From the NCBI RefSeq assembly GCF_030247195.1, contig NC_080671.1, positions 95,739,870-95,803,869 on the forward strand: DNA of 64,000 bases, given 5' to 3'. The DNA is from Topomyia yanbarensis. Its lineage: Eukaryota; Arthropoda; Insecta; Diptera; Culicidae. The notes under the pieces were generated by a model. The model made no database searches. It was not told the origin of the DNA and saw only the letters and a list, made by a program, of their open reading frames with translations. Every line of letters starts with the position of its first letter. Position 1 is the stretch's first letter. Position numbers and translations under genes: made by a program. Of the stretch, positions 49,130 through 61,929 are shown one piece after another.

Positions 49130-50500
49130 GGTGGCAAAGAAACCCCGCGTGGCTGTCCGAGGAGACAGGAGGTTGTGTCAAACCCAACAAGCCGCCCGGA
49201 CACCACGTTACGAAGAATCAGGAGGACAAGGCGAATCGGAATAATTGATCAAAGCCCACGTAACGGAAAAAGGACTGCGATTGGAAACTTGGCACATCGA
49301 ACTGTAAGTCTTTTTGCTTCCCTGGATTCGAACGCATCCTACACAATGAGCTGAAAACTCGCAACTTCAAAGATGTAGCATTGTAGGAACTTTGTTTGGC
49401 AGGACAGAATGTGTGGAAAAGCGGGCATCGCGCGGTTACATTCTACTAGAGCGACGACACAGCAAACAAGTTGGGATTCAGCTTTGTAGTGCTGGGCAAG
49501 ATGCACCAACACGTAATCAAATACCAGACGATCAGAGAAAGGAGGTGTGTGGATCAAAGGCCTTTTCTACAACTACAGCATCGTTAACGTGCACTGCCCT
49601 CGCGAAGCGTAACCCGAGAACGAGAAAGATACCTTTTACGCGCATTTGGAGCCCGCGGCAGAATGTGAAGCTCCTCATCAGCGACATGAACCTCACCCCT
49701 GAGATCACCTGATTAACAAATTTATAACCAAATCGACCACGTACTAATGAACGGAAAAATTTTCTCCAACATCACAAATGTGCGCACCTTCCACAGTGCG
49801 AATATAGATTCCAAATCACCTACAGGAAGATAAGCGATGGAACATCTGTGTAGAGTTATGAAAATTCTACGAGTAGGTAAATCGCTCAAGCAAAGGCTAT
49901 ATGCCACAGGCTGGCATATAAAGAGATACTAATGGAAACCTTCTCACGACCGAGTGCGAGCTGATCGATAAGTGTATTATGACGAACATCGAAATAGCAG
50001 TAGACGACGAGAGTATCGCAAGAATCAGTCTGGGGACATGCGCAGCCGACAACAGATTCCCGGCGCAAGATCTACCAAAGATTCATGAGGTGATTGGCGG
50101 GTTGAAGACTGATAAAGCCGCTGGCAATGATCAACTGCCATGTGAGCTGCTGAAACACGGAAGAGAGGCGTTGTGTAGAGCACTCCACTGAATGGTTTGA
50201 AAGAACTGGGAGATACAGATTTTACTGGAAGATTGGATGGAGGAAGTAGTATGTCCCATCTTTAAAAAGGGTGTTAAGCGGGGTTGCTGCAAATAGATAT
50301 TGAGCAATCATATTGCTGAATCACCGTTAGCAAGCGAGATCGTTGAGAAAACTAGCATATAACGCCCAAATACGGATTTCCGGACCAGCGAAAATAGATC
50401 GAGTGATATGTGCTGAGTATTAGAAATACTTTTGAGTCCTTTTGAAACTCGGAAAGACCTACGGTAAGGTATGATAATAAGAGCTAAGATTGACACGGTT
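49130..50500 (+). pseudogene. RTE-clade LINE (JAM1-like) endonuclease-RT relic
   Basis: Plus-strand frames with many stops retain the RTE endonuclease ('GLFYNYSIVNVHCP' near 49555-49605; the QIDHVL catalytic His motif near 49730) and the beginning of the RT ('GGLKTDKAAGNDQLPCELLK', 50096-50160, then 'CPIFKKG'). Regions between are shortened by deletion. RTE elements encode one protein that nicks target DNA and reverse-transcribes. A further C-terminal piece is at 50830-51310. Confidence 0.75.
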
Positions 50501-50829
50501 TTCCAGAAGTCTGCTCAGCTTTTTAGCTTCAATATAACGTCAATATTGTGCCACACAATCTTGAGTCGATGGTGGGAACGTACATCCGACTGACGGTTGA
50601 AGCGATGACGATGATATCGAGTTGGTTGATACCCACACAATTAGGGCAGATTGTTGGGGGTAGCCTAGAACAATGTTTCAATAGCCCTACCACTCGTCGG
50701 CATGTTTTAACCCGCCTAGTTGCCATTTCATTTACTGGGCGAACTCGTGTATTTGGGCTCACTAATGACCGCCAATAATGACACCAACAGAGAAATTTAG
50801 AAAAGTATTCTAGCAGGTGAACGTTGTTA

Positions 50830-51320
50830 CATTGGGCTTCGAAAAACCCTCCGATCGACGAAGGTACGACACCGATTGAAGTTAATCTTCTACAAATCGT
50901 ACATTGGACCGGTTGTCTTCTATGATCAAGAAACCTGAAGCATGCTGGCGGGCAGGGGCGGCGAAACACTTTACGCCCGAGTGGGTAGAAAGCATAGGGT
51001 GAGGGGTCCATTAGTAATGATTTTTTTCCTTTTTCGCAATGCAGACGCTTACATTCCATTCGCATTAAGTCACGTTCGTTTATGCAAATGGAATTGTGGT
51101 ACATGGATGTTTTCAAATGTGTGTAGTGCGAGATACATGCGTTGCACATCTAATTTTTTTTAAATGGTTCAAAATTTCGAGTGGGTAATTACCCACTCGG
51201 TTATTTTCGAGTGGGTAGTACTACCCATACTACCCACGCTTTCCGCCGGCCCTGCTGGCGGGAGATCAACGCGTTGTTAGTGATTTTGAATGCAACGTGT
51301 TGAGAACGATTAGTTTCTGG
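50830..51320 (+). pseudogene. RTE-clade LINE C-terminal relic, split by a hAT MITE
   Basis: Frame fragments 'LRKTLRSTKVRHRLKLIFYK' and 'IGPVVFYDQET', with the far side (51255-51315) resembling the expected 'LERKVLRTI' segment, correspond to the region after the RT domain in RTE elements. The hAT MITE at 50953-51254 interrupts it. Confidence 0.6.
50953..51254. mobile_element. hAT-type MITE, 302 bp
   Basis: Perfect 8-bp direct repeats CTGGCGGG (50945-50952, 51255-51262). Ends CAGGGGCGGCGAAA and, read inward from the right, CAGGGCCGGCGGAA (12 of 14). Contains the palindrome CGAGTGGGTAATTACCCACTCG near 51179-51200. Removing it joins the RTE sequence. Confidence 0.85.
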
Positions 51321-51324
51321 AGCC

Positions 51325-52660
51325 ATTTTATTTTATTTTATTTTTATATATAGGTCTTCGAGTATTAATCGCACAGACTGGCTTATCAACTAATACTAAT
51401 ACTAAAAGTACATCTTGTAACATTAAAATCGAAAAAAACATGAAACTTGATTAAACACACGACAACATACATTTAACGGGTTGTTTCGTCCGAATTGTGT
51501 ACGGCACAACGGTAAACGGAAAAAGTCCAGTTGGCGTGTTTGTCTTCTAGGTGCATTGAAATTAAGTTGATCCAAGAGTTGGCTGCTTTCAATGTTCCCG
51601 TCCAGGATGTCGAAAATAAGCATTCGTTGATGTTTGATTCTCCTGTCAGCAAGCGTAGGCAGGTGGATTAATGCGCAACGTTCCACATACGGCGGTAAAC
51701 GAACTGGGTCGGTCCAAGGTAAAAGGCGAAGAGCATACCTGATGAAACATTTCTGCACCCTCTCAATGCTGTTAATGTGGACACCGTGATAAGGAGCCCA
51801 AACAGGAACGGCATACTCCAAGATGCTGCGTACAAGCGAACAATAAAGCGTTTTCAAACTGTACACATTCTGGAACGACTGAGTGTTTCGCCTTAAAAAT
51901 CCTTACATGCAGAAAGCTTTGGCGGTAGTAGACGTTACATGCTCGGAGAAAGTTAACTTGCTGTCCAAATAAACTCCCAACTCTTTGACGACGAAGTTGC
52001 GGTGTACGTTGGCTGACGACATTTTATAGTTAAACATGTTCGGTGATAGGATCCGAGTGAATGTAATCACGCTGCATTTTTCTATATTCACCTCCATTCC
52101 ATGGATGGTGCACCAATTTAACAAAGCGTCAATGTCTAGCTGAAGCAATTTACAATCCTCCAAAGATTTTATAAGTCGGTAGAATTTCAAATCATCGACA
52201 AACATAGATTTCGGAGATTTCAAAACCGTGCCAAGATCATTTATAAACAAAATGAAGAGCAATGGTCCAAGATGACTGCCTTGTGGCACATCAGAACAGA
52301 TATCAAAAGGCGTAGAAAGTGTATCGCCTTATCGAACAAAGGCGCTTCGTCCTGCGAGATAAGAAGCAATCCAATCCGTTAACCAGTCCGGTAATCCAAT
52401 GCGTTTAAGCTTCTCGACAGCAAGGCGATGCGGAACACGGTCGAAGGCCTTTGACAAGTCAACATAAATGGAATCAACTTGTTGTCGCTTGTCAAGTTTG
52501 TCGATGATGGTCGATACATACGCCATAAGGTTTGTGGTTGAGGTTCGTTTACTGACGAAGCCATGTTGTTCCTCAACGGTGATATGACGCACGGACTGAT
52601 AAACAATGTCGTATATCAATCGTTTAAATACCTTCGGGAGGCAGCTGAGAATTGCACGCT
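51325..52660 (-). pseudogene. 5'-truncated jockey/CR1-like LINE, RT C-terminal part
   Basis: One minus-strand reading frame runs from about 52660 to 51423 with only two in-frame stops (codons ending near 52329 and 51903); all three open blocks are in the same frame. It contains RT boxes 'YVDLSKAFDRVPH', 'PQGSHLGPLLFILFINDL' and 'FVDDLKFY' (catalytic Asp pair present), then the thumb ('VRSILEYAVPVWAPYH') and a C-terminal region. The 3' end carries an (AAAAT)n tail near 51325-51345. The clade (jockey, CR1 or a relative) is not certain. The lack of frameshifts points to a fairly recent 5'-truncated insertion. Confidence 0.82.
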
Positions 52661-52889
52661 CTTGAAAAAAGTTACATTTTCAATGTCGACGTCAACTGTT
52701 CGATTGATTCAGTAGATATTGTTCAGTTATGATTAAGCTGACCAACTGTGGGCTAGGAAAAATCCGTACACATTTTATCTCAAAATTAAAAACACAAAAG
52801 ATGATTTCTTTCAGTTTAGTATTTCTCATGTTTACTATATTTTACTACAGGCCATATTTTCAACAATGATTTTAATTATTAATGCGATT

Positions 52890-52995
52890 GGCTCGATTCC
52901 CAACCCCGCACACAGGGTTAGAGCTTTTTCAATAGAAATTTTTCTAACCCGAAAAATGAGGCAAATAACCCTAATGTTGAAACCTCCATAATAGA
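52890..52995 (+). mobile_element. Feilai-like SINE, 5'-truncated relative orientation
   Basis: Shares the body of the SINE at 31996-32145: 'GGCTCGATTCCCAACCCCGC', 'AGGGTTAG', 'AATTTTTCTAACCCGAAAAA' and 'GAGGCAAATAACCCTAA'. The tRNA-like A-box half is absent. Confidence 0.65.
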
Positions 52996-52999
52996 AATA

Positions 53000-55280
53000 T
53001 TTTCTGGATTCAATGTGAGTGATGGAGCACAGAAACTACATAGATGTCAGAGTTCCTGTGTTAGTGTTCTGATCGGTTTCCTCCAAGTGCATTTGTTATT
53101 TAAACAGCAGTGCGTGTTCATGGAACCAAACTATATTAAGTTTACAATCAAAGTCTAGTTCGTCCATTCCGAGACATCGTTTCGTTTTTTGCATTATGCT
53201 TTTAAAACACAATGAAAAAATGTTTAATTAACATTTTGCTTGTCAAGTTCAAAACCGAACTGAAGTTTCTTGTCATGCAGGAAGGTCTTAGAAATTATAT
53301 GGGTTTCTTTAGAAAAGTAGATACTACTATCGAAATGAACTTACGAAATTATAATAGACTGTTACGTTGCCTAGAATATTGAAATAAAAATGATAAAGGT
53401 TTCGAATTTAAATATCCACGACCATCCAATCCCGAAATTATGAAATTTCGATCTGAATGCAGAAACCAAAGACTTGAAACATTCGCTGATTTTTTTCAAA
53501 TTTGAATCTTGTAACAAAGAGGATGTATTCATTACATCAAATGCACAAAAACAGCTGTATGTGTTAACAGAGTACTACACAAATCGATGAATTAAAAATA
53601 AAATGCAAAATGGGAGATTTTGCCTTTCGAATTCATCTCATCAGTAAATGCCACCGTATTAGCACCGGTTAGACCCCAAGTCCAAAAAACCATAAGTGAG
53701 GTAGCACAAAATTTCTGTTTTACTGGTAAAAAAGTGCACGTAACTTGCTATGGTACATGGAAATCCTTTACCGTAGCTGGACTCCATCTTGGAAGTATTA
53801 TTTTTTCTCTAAGGTCGCGTTCTACAATACATTAATATCGCGGGAGGGTCTTCTTTCGTACTTCTGGCCATTACAAATTACAGATGGGGATTCGTCCTCT
53901 TTGGAATTTTTGTCCTCACTGAAAACTCTGGTTTTTGCTTTGGAGTTATTGCACACAGTTTTTGTGGCTTTGCAGTTGCCGTTATTACTTGAGCAACTGT
54001 CACAAAGTTGGCAACCATTTGGGAATCAGGCGGCAATATTGAAGACCGTACATTGGTATTGATTGTCGAAGATGAGTTTTCTTAGGGACTGCTGTCTACG
54101 GTTTATGATAGTGAGCCGTTTCATCATAGAATGAGGAGGTAGGAATCTGTCATTGGTAACTGCAAAGCATGGTACTATCTTGTGTTTTGTATTGTCGGAG
54201 CAGACCGCAAACTTACCGCATAATCACCATTGAGTATCTAGAAATAATTAGTTTCTGCATGCATCTTTTGTAACCGATTCCACTTTTCTATACAGCTACA
54301 CTTTTAAAGGCCGTATCGCAAGTTCGAGGTGCCATATCGTGTAGTCAAATCTCGATTTTGCTATTATCAATAAACACGAGGATATTGAATTTGATTCTAA
54401 CTCGGTCACAATCAGCGACATGTTGTAGATTATTCTGCACAATGATTTTATTTGCCTGGCGCAATCTATAGAAAATTATCATTATTAAATGCCTGATATG
54501 ATGGGATTGGATAGAGCCTAAGCTCTGAAACCTATAAATGAATATTCCAAAAACTCGGGCTAATACGAAAAGACTCGAAGTCAGGCTATTTGACCAGAAT
54601 TCCACTTTTGTTTTTCATATTGACATATCTCTAAACCATCACTTCGGCAAGAAATGAAGTTAGATAACTTTTTCGTTGATTCGAACTGATGTTCAAATCG
54701 ACACTTCCCGATAGATTCTACAATACAGTAATTCCTCCAAGATTCACCCAAAAATCTTTAAAATCATGACGTTTTACCAGCATGGGTTCTAAGCATTTTG
54801 CACAACAAAGCAAAGCATTTTAATTCGAGAGCAATATTTTAAAAGGTTCTACGAGTTTCAAAAAATAGAGATCTGTATTTTGTACAGCAAAAAACTCCGA
54901 GAAAAAGTTGCAGGAAATAATCTTTTCTTCACAAAAAAAAACAACTGAATAAAAAGTTGTGAGTTTTCAAAAAAATTAAAAATTTTATTAAAAACTAAAA
55001 CCACAAAAAACTCATTTTTGAAAACTTTTATTTTTGTCAACGAAAGTCTGGAGTGAATGAAAACATATTTAATGCGGTTGCATCGCGGAAAAGCGATTGG
55101 TAGCAATATTTTTTTTTGCAACAGCATTAAACATGTTTCTAAATTTCAACTGGCAGATAAAAACATAATTTAATTACACAATACGATTCTCATTTCCGAT
55201 CAAAATGCTCGTAACCCAAAATTTCCAAAATTTGAAAGATTTCAAGATATTTTAAATTTTTTTTTTTTGAAAATTGTCCT
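53000..55280. other. Unassigned interior of the 4.7-kb hAT
   Basis: Open frames at 53620-53835 and 53745-54062 are the longest but match nothing I know. A minus-strand reading of the same interval ('KATKTVCNNSKAKTRVFSED') is equally unconvincing. 54700-55280 is AT-rich and empty. Confidence 0.35.
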
Positions 55281-55289
55281 ATTGGAGCT

Positions 55290-56620
55290 GTAGAGCTAGG
55301 TACGCGGAAGAGCTTCCCGTCAGATCGCTTATTACAATTACTGACAGACGACGGGAAATGTTACACACTAAAACACTGCTTAATGTCAATTGCAGCGGAC
55401 CGTGATTCCGATTGTGATATTGAGTGCACGGTTTAGTTGTGCGGGCGTATGGACTTTACGATCGCGTGGGAATGAACGTTCATTTGCGTGTGCTTGAGAC
55501 CGCGTTAATCGGATTAGAAATGTATCAGCGCGAAGGGCTCAGGCGTTTGTATGTTAACGTGTTCGATCACGTGGTCGTTTGCTTGTCGCGTGGACGTTTG
55601 CATGTCGCGTATGCTAGCATGTAACTTCGCGTGTATAAATTCGATTTTTTTTGTTTTTTTTTGTTGGTTTCAACAGCATAAGTCATTAAATTGACTTTAC
55701 GGTTGTCCGGACATACCGCAGACTCAGGTGATTCGCATTTAATGCCAAAAGATCCTGACTCCTGCGTTGCAGAAGACAAAGAGTTAAGTAGCTGGGAAAC
55801 TCTAAGCTTGTTCATTGACCCTACTCCACGCTTTTCTAAACTTTCTTACTTCAAATCCTTGCTCTTCCTTGAGAACTATGGCTGTTAATATTTAAAAAAT
55901 AATTCACCTTCCAGTCCCTTGCTAATTATATGTCGTTACAATATAAAAAAGGAAAAAAAAATCGATGACTCACTATAAGTCGTTAATAAAAAAGCAAAAA
56001 AATCGATTTTATAATCGTGTGTCCATTCGCATATTCGCGTGTGTTCTTGGAAGATCGCGCGGACTGTGAATTTGATACTTCATTTTCAGTGCATAGTTCA
56101 GGTGCTAGAAGAGAGTGAGTTCTTTATCACTATCAACTCTATCACTAGAGTTCCAAGTCATGTCACCATGGAAAGTCTTGTCTGGTGGATATGAGCATCA
56201 TTTTTTCTCAACTGAAGGCTTGGGCCTAGGCTGCTAGGGCCGCGAGGAGGAACTTCCGGACGTAACCAATTCATGATCCGCGGGCGTTTGTAGATTCATT
56301 CTTGAGAAATAGAGTTTGTAAATTTATAAGTGCTAAAACGTTCACTTAGTCACTGGGATGCCTGCTGTTCGCAAGATCACAGGCGTAGGTGTGCGCGGAT
56401 GATAGCGAAGGGCTCGAGCGTTTGTATGTTAAAGTGTGTGTCGCATTTATGTAACGTCGCGCGTATAAATTCGCGCATTATAACCGTGTGTCCACTCGCA
56501 TATTTGCATGTATTCTTGAATAATCGCGCGCGTACCCTGTATCTAATACCTTATTTGCAGTGTCTAGCTCAGATGCTAGAAGAGAATGAGTTCTCCCATA
56601 TCCCTAGGATTCCTTCCTGG
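55290..56620 (+). repeat. CpG-rich dispersed repeat, two direct stretches
   Basis: 55290-56060 and 56240-56620 correspond to the single inverted copy at 13860-14475, and partly repeat one another ('GCGAAGGGCTC.GCGTTTGTA', 'GTGTATAAATTCG', 'CGTGTGTCCA.TCGCATATT'). Each has a possible TATA sequence (TATAAATT) in a CG-rich context, so an LTR-like promoter is conceivable but unproven. Confidence 0.6.
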
Positions 56621-57471
56621 TTATGTCGCCACGTGTCCACGCATTTTGCACTTATGTTTGTCATGTTCCTTGTCTGTATCAAGCTGCCCGATCAGTTTAT
56701 CTGGCTGAAAATTTAACGTAAAATTAAGTAATCTATTGTAATTAACAGCCTCCTTTCTGTATCTAATGTTCTTCGAGTACATTGAAATTTTCGGGTAAGC
56801 ATTTCAAGTAAATTTAAAGGATAAACCTATTAAGTTATGTAAATGGAAAATTTGAAGGAGTCCTAGAATCTACTGCAAATTTTAATTGTATTATGTCTCA
56901 AAGCTACAGAATACATTCGAAGGTCAGCGGTAATACATTGGTCCTGCAAAAAATTAAAGATAAAAAAGTATAATCCAGATCATTTTGAGATAGCTTCATA
57001 GGAGGCAAATTGAGAATTGTGTTTCGACTTAGATAGATCAACTTGGCGGCTGCTAGAAACTGAATTTAAAAATGTCACCCAACTTGAGCGAATAGTTTAA
57101 ATGACTAGTCGAGACGGGCAGCGGGACACATAACAGTTCAATTTTTTCATTTATATTAAAAAAAAATCTTAAAGTTTACGTAGTCCCAAAGCTCATAAGA
57201 TAATTTACAAAAGATTTTTTATCACTCTTGTTGACTGGTTTCCTTTTGCTAACAAAATTGCATTTTTGGAACCTGGGTAACCTAGTTTGCAACGTTATTT
57301 AATCCGTTTCCATTTGTGGAAGATTGTCACGGGAGTACTTCTACTTCCACTGAGGTTGAAAATTCCGTGCGAATTCCCGACAAATCCGTACAAGTATTTT
57401 TTTCCGGACACGCGATGAAAAATCCGTACTGTCCTCCCAAATTCCGTACGGTTGGTCAGCTTAGTTATGAT

Positions 57472-57879
57472 GTACACCATGAAACAATTTTGTTTTCAAA
57501 ACGCTCTCGGAGATTCATGGTCACTTACTCAATTTGAAATAGTTTGCAATGACAATTTATGAACATATTCCATAAATGTTGCATTAAAGTATCTAAATTG
57601 ACTGAACATCCTAGCATTCTGAATTCGAAATAGTCTTAAAAGCCGATCTATTTACGACGAGCATACTTTAAGTCCTCTCTCTCCCCTGCCCCTACTAGAA
57701 CTACAACAATTGATACTTCATTTGTAATCAGCGACCTAAAATTACCAGATTTACCCAAGTAAAGTTTTACGAGTTCCTTCCTAATCAGGGATGGTTTCAA
57801 AATCACTTGCGAAATGCGCTCTTGCGAATAACGATATGATGGATATGGATGTTTTCTGCTAGACCATCGCAATCACATG

Positions 57880-57915
<36 letters not shown>

Positions 57916-58387
57916 AAACTGCATAGTAGGCCTCTCTTACCGGCAAAAATTTCTCTGAATGATGTTGCTTCACGGCTCAATAGCGCCTGCGAAGCACTGC
58001 ACAGCAGATGGCTTCAAAGGATTTAATATTCATCATATATACACATTCATGAAGGTAAAAACTCGCCGAATACCGACTACACACGATGGGTGGATTTGAG
58101 TGGTAAGCATGCATACACTCGTGAGTGTTTGAGAGAATGAACTATGCCTGCTTCTATTCAGTGCTTCGATTTCCAAGCACTGGTCTTATACTCCTCGATT
58201 TTTGCTGAACGCAATTGATTGCATACCGGAATTTTCACTGACTAAAGGTTTCTGAAAGCAGCCAAATCCATATTACTCCTTTCCGAGGCTACACCTCAAT
58301 CTCTACTTTCCAAACGAGTACGTAGACAAAATACTTCTTCCTACACGCCCGTTCATTGTTTAGTTAGATCAAGCGATATATCGATTA
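57472..58387. other. Unassigned DNA with (GA)n microsatellite
   Basis: A GA repeat of about 15 units occupies 57884-57914. No gene recognised. Confidence 0.5.
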
Positions 58388-58492
58388 CATAAGATTTTAT
58401 GGTCACCGCAACATATTTATTTCATGGACTTGTTGACTTTTCATGGACTTGTTGACTTTTCAACAAGTCCATGAAATTAAAAAAAATAAAAA
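58388..58492. mobile_element. Tiny retroposon-like insertion, 105 bp
   Basis: Flanked by identical 13-bp direct repeats GATATATCGATTA (58375-58387, 58493-58505) and ending in an A-rich tail (AAATTAAAAAAAATAAAAA). Inside are two tandem copies of TCATGGACTTGTTGACTTT followed by the perfect inverted copy CAACAAGTCCATGA. The flanking repeats plus tail suggest LINE-mediated insertion. Confidence 0.55.
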
Positions 58493-58505
58493 GATATATC
58501 GATTA

Positions 58506-61500
58506 TGTTAAATGGCTTATCTTTGGTCCAGAGCAGACCAACCAGAGGCCGGTTGTATTAAATGGATATGGTTTGTATTAAAAGGGAGACTTGCCGGCAT
58601 TAGTTTTTGCCATCGGTGTACAAATCGACCTCCATTAAGCCTGAAAGGATGTCGGTCGTAGAAGATATCCTTCCTATAAATCAACACTTTCATGCGGGCT
58701 TCAGTACCCAATAAAGAAGGTTCTACCGCAGGGAATGGAAAATTAATGCAACGAAATTTAAAAGAATGGAAGAATGGTACTTAGCTGTACAAATGCTCCA
58801 TGTAGTACCAGTAATCAACAAACACGTTTTCGCTGAGCCATCAGCCATACAGCCCGTTAACAAAGGTTGGTTTCCAAATGGCCACCAGCTATTATAAGGG
58901 AATTTTCATTTTCACTTACACACGTCATGTCTGAACTTTCGTCAGTACGGGTGGAAATCACTCCGAATCTTACTACCCACTCGGTTCCACCAGCTTTGAG
59001 AAGATAGAAGTTAAAAAAACAAGTCGGTATTATTTTTCGTTTTAAAACAAAGACATATTTTCGGACGTTTAGAAAGTAAACCACTTGTCAAGGTAGTAAC
59101 ATCGAGTTTGTTTCACGAAGGACATCCCCGTACTACTAACAGTACGTGACTATCACGAGAAGTGGGCCTACATGTCGATCAACTCGCCATGTACACCAAG
59201 GTACCCGAAACAAACGAGTTGCACCGGGAGAAACGTGTTCTTTCCCGGAAATAGAAAATCGGTTTCTTCCATTAGCCGCAGGAAATCTGCATCCCATTTG
59301 CGTATTTGCTCATGTTGCATCTAGCCAAAACGGGGAGCCCGCCCAATTGCTGTACGTGAGTGGTTTTACCAAATGGTTGTAATATGGACAGACCAAGGAA
59401 ATGGTGCATGTTTTTCTCATAAAATTTGGAAAGTCAAATACTTTCGAGTGGATTGTAGCATTCAAATGTATGTATTGAACCTAATAGTACCTAATATATG
59501 TTGCGCAACAAGCTTCAAGTCACGCTCGCGAAGAAATAAAAAAAGCATAATCTAAGAGAGTGCTTTCACCGAATAGCAAATATCTCTAGAGAACCTTCTG
59601 TTAAGAAGAAAGCCAACAATGTTTAACACACTTTATTCCAATTACCTTAACAAGAGGCAGGCTTGTAGTTCAAAACATGCTTGCCCCATCACACGCCTCT
59701 GTACGTCTCAAGAAATGTTAAACATGCAGCAGGAACCAAACTCCCTTTTGGGATGAAAATCGTTTCCTGGCTGCTCTCGTTAAACTGGGAAAAGCGGGAA
59801 TCAACAAAGGAGAGTGCGTGTGTGTACAGTTTGAACTATACCACCGACTGTCGTCCATCATCGTCCGATGCTTCGTGCACTTGTAAAACAAAACCGGAAC
59901 GAGAGTAAGAGCTTCATTCAATGATGCTAGACAGCCTGCACTCTGCACTCTTCAATTCACTTTGCTCTTAATTAAGTCATGTAATTGCCATTGCACTGAA
60001 GGACAATGAAGAACCGAGGAGAACCAGGCCATTGAAATTGGTTAATTTGATTGTTTCTGCACAAGAGCTGTATGTACTCCACAGTCGGTCGATTTGCATA
60101 CTGGGATGAGCTTAACGATGCAGAAGCACGTTTGACTGAGTGAGAGAATAGCAACGGATGGAACTAGGATGCCGTTGAATCGATTGTTCATTTTTGTTTT
60201 TCCCACAGTAATGGAACGCTAAAAGCTTTGCTTCAAAGTTATCTGCTGTGAAAACAGAAATTCCAGAAAGTTGCTATTCGTCGGAATTTCCAATTTGAAG
60301 GACCGTGAACTAAAGTTTCTACTTGCAGAAACGCATCTCAGCGGCACGCGGCACGATTTACATTTTCATTTTGCAATTTGATACTCGCTTCCGGATATCA
60401 AGTGCATGCTTTAATGTGTGCTAATGTTCCCTAATGGCATAGGAGTATGTATGTCGTTTGGTGTATTTTTTCTTACTCCGATCTGCATCCTGTATTCATG
60501 CACCGCAGTAGAAAATGTACGAAACGAGAAAGAGTCTTCGTGGAAGGATCACCCTGCTAACTGCAGAACAAGGAAGAAAGTAGCAAAAAAAACGTTTAAC
60601 TCGCAAACGAACATGCTTGCATGTCTAGATTCTTAACAGAAGTTGAGACTATAAACGGTGATGACTTTTTCTATTTAGTGCCCTTGAGCGTTGAATTTAA
60701 AAGTGGGGTTTGAGATTTTGAATGTAAATTCAGTCGAACGTTTAAATTAAAATAGGACATTATTGGACTACGTTGGTTCAATTCCTATTTCGATTATAAT
60801 TAAGTGTGATTTTACCAACAATGCTAACCTAACGGAGACGCATGATACATTACTATTCATCACATGTCACGCGTTTCCACAAAAAACATTTTCGAAAAAA
60901 TGAGTATAGTTTATTATTTAATGAAACACTTGGAACAGTACCCTTTAAATTCACCTTGAAAGCACAATTGAACTACTTTTCAAATTAATTTACTCCGCTT
61001 ACTTGCACGACACGCTCATTTCGGGCACAGTTTTGCAGGTAAAGTAGAGCCATATGTTTTCATGTCAACCCGAATGATGCTAACAGAATGAAATGCTGTT
61101 TGGATTTCCTGCTGCAAAGTTTTCCCATTTCAACTTACACGAATGTCGGGCAATGCACTCCTCACACGTCATAAAGTGGCAAAAGCTAACTTTTTTCAGC
61201 AGCTTGTTTCCGAAGTTTGTTTCATGCATAAGGTTCTAGTTTCCAAATTTTGTTCATTTCGACACGACGGAGAACTTTGCTGAAGTGTATCTTAACAGCA
61301 GCTATTGCGGGTGGGTGGAAAGAAAGCTCGTTTTTGGAAACTACGACTTGTTTATGGTTGTTTTACGTGGTACGAACAAAAGCATTTCTGGTTTGGTGCA
61401 TTGCTCGTGTTGGGTTTCAACTACAACAGTTAAGCTTAGTTTTCGGTTGATTCTCCCAATGCTAATTCAATTAAATAGTCTTTGTGGTTGCAAAATTGAG

Positions 61501-61929
61501 AAGAAAAAAACCTTTCTTAAATTTAATAAAGTGTGAGTCGATAATTATGGCAACAATTGCGAAACGTTTTTCATAATTTACCAAAATCACCCAATTTTTG
61601 CCCAGTTTCTCTTTAGAGTACTTCGTTTACAGCTGCTAAGCTGTGCAGTTGGACACAGCCAGGAACAATGTGAAAACAGACCGAGAACTTCCTGATTATT
61701 CATTTTTAGTGAATTCCCAACATTTAGATGCTGGCCACAAACTGAATATTTCGCAAAGTTAAGACGCTGAATTTCCCAAATCGGAATGAACACCAGCAGA
61801 GTGTTACCAATACGCGCACCCAGAAACTCTACATGACGCTGCTAACGAAATACCTGTGCTGCGTCACTGATAGTGAGACCACCAGTTACCGCGATAGGAA
61901 TATTTCGCGGTTAAGGAACAGCCTACCAC
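58506..61929. other. Unassigned DNA
   Basis: 3.4 kb without a recognisable gene, RNA or bounded element. The longest frames are under 90 codons and show no domain. Repeat density looks lower than elsewhere in the window. Confidence 0.4.

Larger units (their letters stand above)
52734..57463. mobile_element. hAT-type element, 4730 bp
   Basis: Perfect 8-bp direct repeats GTTATGAT (52726-52733, 57464-57471), fully matching the nTnnnnAn preference. Terminal inverted repeat TAAGCTGACCAAC (13 of 13). Both ends carry AATCCGTAC/AATTCCGTACGG words: one near 52763 on the left and at least four on the right (57300-57455). It contains a truncated SINE (52890-52995) and two stretches of the CpG-rich repeat (55290-56620). 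No transposase recognised, though its length could have held one; frames at 53620-54062 are unassigned. Confidence 0.83.
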
